A stretch of DNA of 64,000 nt, taken from the NCBI RefSeq assembly GCF_963576545.1, contig NC_083642.1, positions 6,662,901 to 6,726,900 on the forward strand, given 5' to 3'. The notes under the pieces are model-generated. The model was not told the origin of the DNA and did no database searches. It saw only the letters and a list, made by a program, of their open reading frames with translations. The translations under genes were made by a program, and so were the position numbers. Source of the stretch: Limanda limanda (taxonomy: Eukaryota > Chordata > Actinopteri > Pleuronectiformes > Pleuronectidae). The first letter of the stretch is position 1. Each line of letters opens with the position of its first letter. Positions 61,348-64,000 of this stretch are shown here, in pieces.

Positions 61348-62874
61348 TATTGGAAAGACTTACTGGAACATATCTCTTCCTCTTATGATCAATTCACATA
61401 CCATACACGATACTTGGAAACTCAATACAGTAGACGGTCTTCTCAAAGGTCACAGGAGAGAACGGACACAGAGAAACAGAGAGAGAGTTGTGTCCACAAA
61501 AAGAAACACCCTCCATCATCAGAGCTGGTCAAGGAATACTCTGGAGGGATGGTTTCTCTCTGTGTTTGCTGTACCGTGTGGGTGGACAAGAATAAATGGA
61601 AATAAAATAGTGCTTGAACGGATTAATGGTTTATCTACCAACATTTAATGAAGATGTGTGTGCAGCTGACTTTATAGTAAAGCACAATCATTTCTCACAG
61701 ATAGCAGCGAGGCAGCAAAGTACAAACTTCAAACGAGATCAGCTCATGCATTTGAAGTTTTTGTTGTTGTTGTTGATTTTTTTTCCTCAAGTCTGGAAAC
61801 ATGTACAAAGCATCAGAAAAAGGAAACAAACATAACCACAAACGTCCTGAGTCAACCTCCCAATTAGATCAATTTGTGGATAAGGAAAATATTTATATAT
61901 TATGTTTAAGCGATCAAAGTGCGATTGCAAATATATCAACTAATGTTGGCGTTCAGTAAAGCAGAGGCAAGAGTAAATACTGAGGCAATGATATCCATTC
62001 ACCCCCCACTCCTCACTGCAACTACTGCAAATATATCTTCGCCCACTTTGCTGTTATAAATCTACGATACACGTGTTTTGTTTCAGTGTGACTCGCATCA
62101 TTGGTTTCACATAATATCACCCAAGAGTCGCCGTGTGTAATGCAGAAAGAAAAACGTTTGCCAGCTTGTCCTATTGAGGAAGTGAACGTGTCATGGGAGA
62201 ATCACAGCCGAGCTGAAGCATTTATGCCTCCGGTCCAGGGGAGATTTCTGAGCACTTTCATTGTTAGATACCATCAAAGCACTTCCACTCCTTTCTACTT
62301 ATAGTATATAAACATGACTTAGAGAAATATCCTGCAGTGGGAGAACAGCGGAGCCACTGTGGGTCCACGCTTCCTCATCAACAGAGATTTCAAAAGGCAG
62401 CGCAGAATTTCAATGGTGCCTCAAGGTTCTGCTAAAGGACAGGCCAGAGGAGTGGGAGAAAAAGGGGGGAAGGGAGGAGGACTGGTTATTATGGACTCTT
62501 GAAATACACTGTGTTGACAATTCAACCTTATAGGCTCAAGCTGGAGAGCAAACTCAAAAAAACACACATAAATCAGTGTGTGTGGAGAGGGGGGTGGCTA
62601 CAACTACAATATACTAATCTATAGAAAATTAAAAGTACACCAAAGACAAAGCTCATACAATATAAAGATGAAAAGCAACACAAACTTCCACTGGATACCG
62701 AGGCGACAAAAAGGTAGAACTAAGAGCATGCAAGTCCCAGAGTGCTGTGTCAGACACATTGGCTATCTGTACTGTACATTCATTCAAATACGTTTCAGGT
62801 TCAGTGCTTTACAAGCTCTGAAGTAAAGGGGATTAAACAAGCTGCACAAGTTCTGCTCGGGAAATATTTATAGT

Positions 62875-62890
62875 AAAAAAAAAAAAAAAA
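62875..62890. repeat. A homopolymer (16 bases)
   Basis: Sixteen consecutive A residues. No retroelement sequence was recognised immediately upstream. Confidence 0.85.
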
Positions 62891-64000
62891 GTGCCAACGA
62901 AGTTTTTTTAATTAAAACTTTCATATCAATTAAAGGGTTTATGCCATTTTTAAGGTCGTTCCTGTCGTTAATCTTTATGTAAATACAGAGGCAGCAGAAA
63001 TCATACACTCCAGTTTGTCCTATTGTTCCCTGTATGACCTGCTACTGAGTAACCTTAACATCAACTCCTCTGCAGCACAAACTGCCAGAGATATATTTTT
63101 CAAATAAGCTGCAAAGATCACTCATTTAAGACGGATACATCCATGAGTTGTGAATATAATGACGGAGTAGAGTTGAACATTGAGATAAACACCTCGCTCT
63201 GCTGCCACTCATCATTTCAGTGTCCACTATCTTTGAAATAAGCATAATTCAGTCTTTACTGCAGAGCTGTTGTGTCCTCGACATTTATTAGATGTAAGCT
63301 TATTCTGGAAATATTTTCTTAACAGGGCTTGAGAGCCTGCGGCAAAGAAGCAAACTTTGAGACGTTCAGGTGACTAGAGCAAAACAGCGGAAAAGAGGTA
63401 GTCTCTGTCCCTACTGTTGTACGAACAACTTCAGAGAAAGAATCATTGAAACATGACAGGATAAATGACCTAGCACTTAAAACGAACGCTGGAAGACAAA
63501 CCTACTGAGAGCTTCCTTATTCTCCAACTTTATCCTTGCTAAAAAGGTTTTTAAGAACTGGCTCAGTCCTGGATCTGGGACCTGTGGGATGGATCATTAT
63601 GTCCTTGTCGGCTTTATTTTTCAAATTCAGCCACTTTTATTGATGTGTAAACATCTTGAGGAGGAAAGGGACTTCTCATACTGCCCCGATGAACAAAGGC
63701 CTCAAGGACACCCAACCAAAAGGACATCTGAATCCTCCTGGACCCGATCATAAGAGCTGCTTGAACAGGCAGCTTTGATAGGACAAAAACAATGAACTTA
63801 AGGGGGATAACCTTTGGTACTGTGATTCGATGAAATACAAATGTGTAACCCAGAAGGTCAGGGTGACCTATGGAGGCAGAGTAATGTCACAAAGCAAGAT
63901 GTTTTTCAACCCAACAATTTTTCTTAAATACAAACTCTTACATTTTGTTTAAACCAGACCTACAGGTGCAAACTCGTACACTAGAAAATGTGTTTTAAAA

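Larger units (their letters stand above)
61261..64000. other. Gene-free interval to the end of the window
   Basis: No gene is supported. It contains a CA microsatellite at 61324-61347 and a 16-base A run at 62875-62890. The A run may be the tail of a plus-strand insertion, but no body was recognised. The remainder is unique AT-rich sequence. Confidence 0.55.

Noticed and set aside
1..64000. CRISPR arrays, operons, phage or plasmid features
   Set aside because: No spaced direct repeats, Shine-Dalgarno-led gene trains or prokaryotic genes are present; the window is eukaryotic.

Overview
This window reads as vertebrate nuclear DNA, most probably from a ray-finned (teleost) fish. The base composition is moderately AT-rich, CpG is depleted except in two blocks, and there are many CA/TG microsatellites and long C or G runs. 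Several diverged dispersed repeats have wording I recognise from teleost genomes: a GACTGTGGGAGGAAG-type repeat, a TTATCCAAAGCGACTTAC repeat, a CTTAGCTTAGCATAAAGACTGG repeat, and hAT-like elements ending near ATCGATAATGAAAATAAT. No bacterial, viral or organellar gene organisation is visible. Open frames on both strands are short, overlapping and mostly compositional, so almost all of them were left out.

The window is mainly a gene desert or a very large intron. From 1 to about 52.0 kb I see no convincing complete gene. The content is unique sequence with ATTA-rich, regulatory-looking blocks, interrupted by old repeats near 4.9, 6.3, 14.7, 16.6, 23.2, 24.7, 30.6, 33.2, 38.4, 44.4 and 49.5-50.1 kb. 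Two stretches could be internal exons of an unseen gene: 30927-31039 (good splice sites at both ends) and 47440-47633 (strong acceptor, weak donor). Neither encodes a protein I recognise.

The one well-supported transcription unit is a compact plus-strand gene at about 52.1-53.3 kb. It has a TATA-less, CpG-rich, CCAAT-containing promoter directly against a dispersed repeat, consensus splice sites, and an AATAAA signal at 53270-53275. Splicing predicts two tiny reading frames, 38 and 23 codons, that overlap in an ATGA (stop of the first on start of the second). I cannot assign it to a known family; it may encode micropeptides or be a long noncoding RNA.

Just downstream, 53455-53800 holds a second promoter-like block: two CCCCACGTG boxes 22 bp apart, then three CCAAT boxes at 22 and 42 bp spacing, then CpG-dense sequence. 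From 53.8 kb to the end the sequence returns to gene-poor DNA, apart from an unexplained block at about 60.4-61.3 kb. Functional links between these parts are inference; the sequence alone shows only one compact gene inside a probable regulatory desert.
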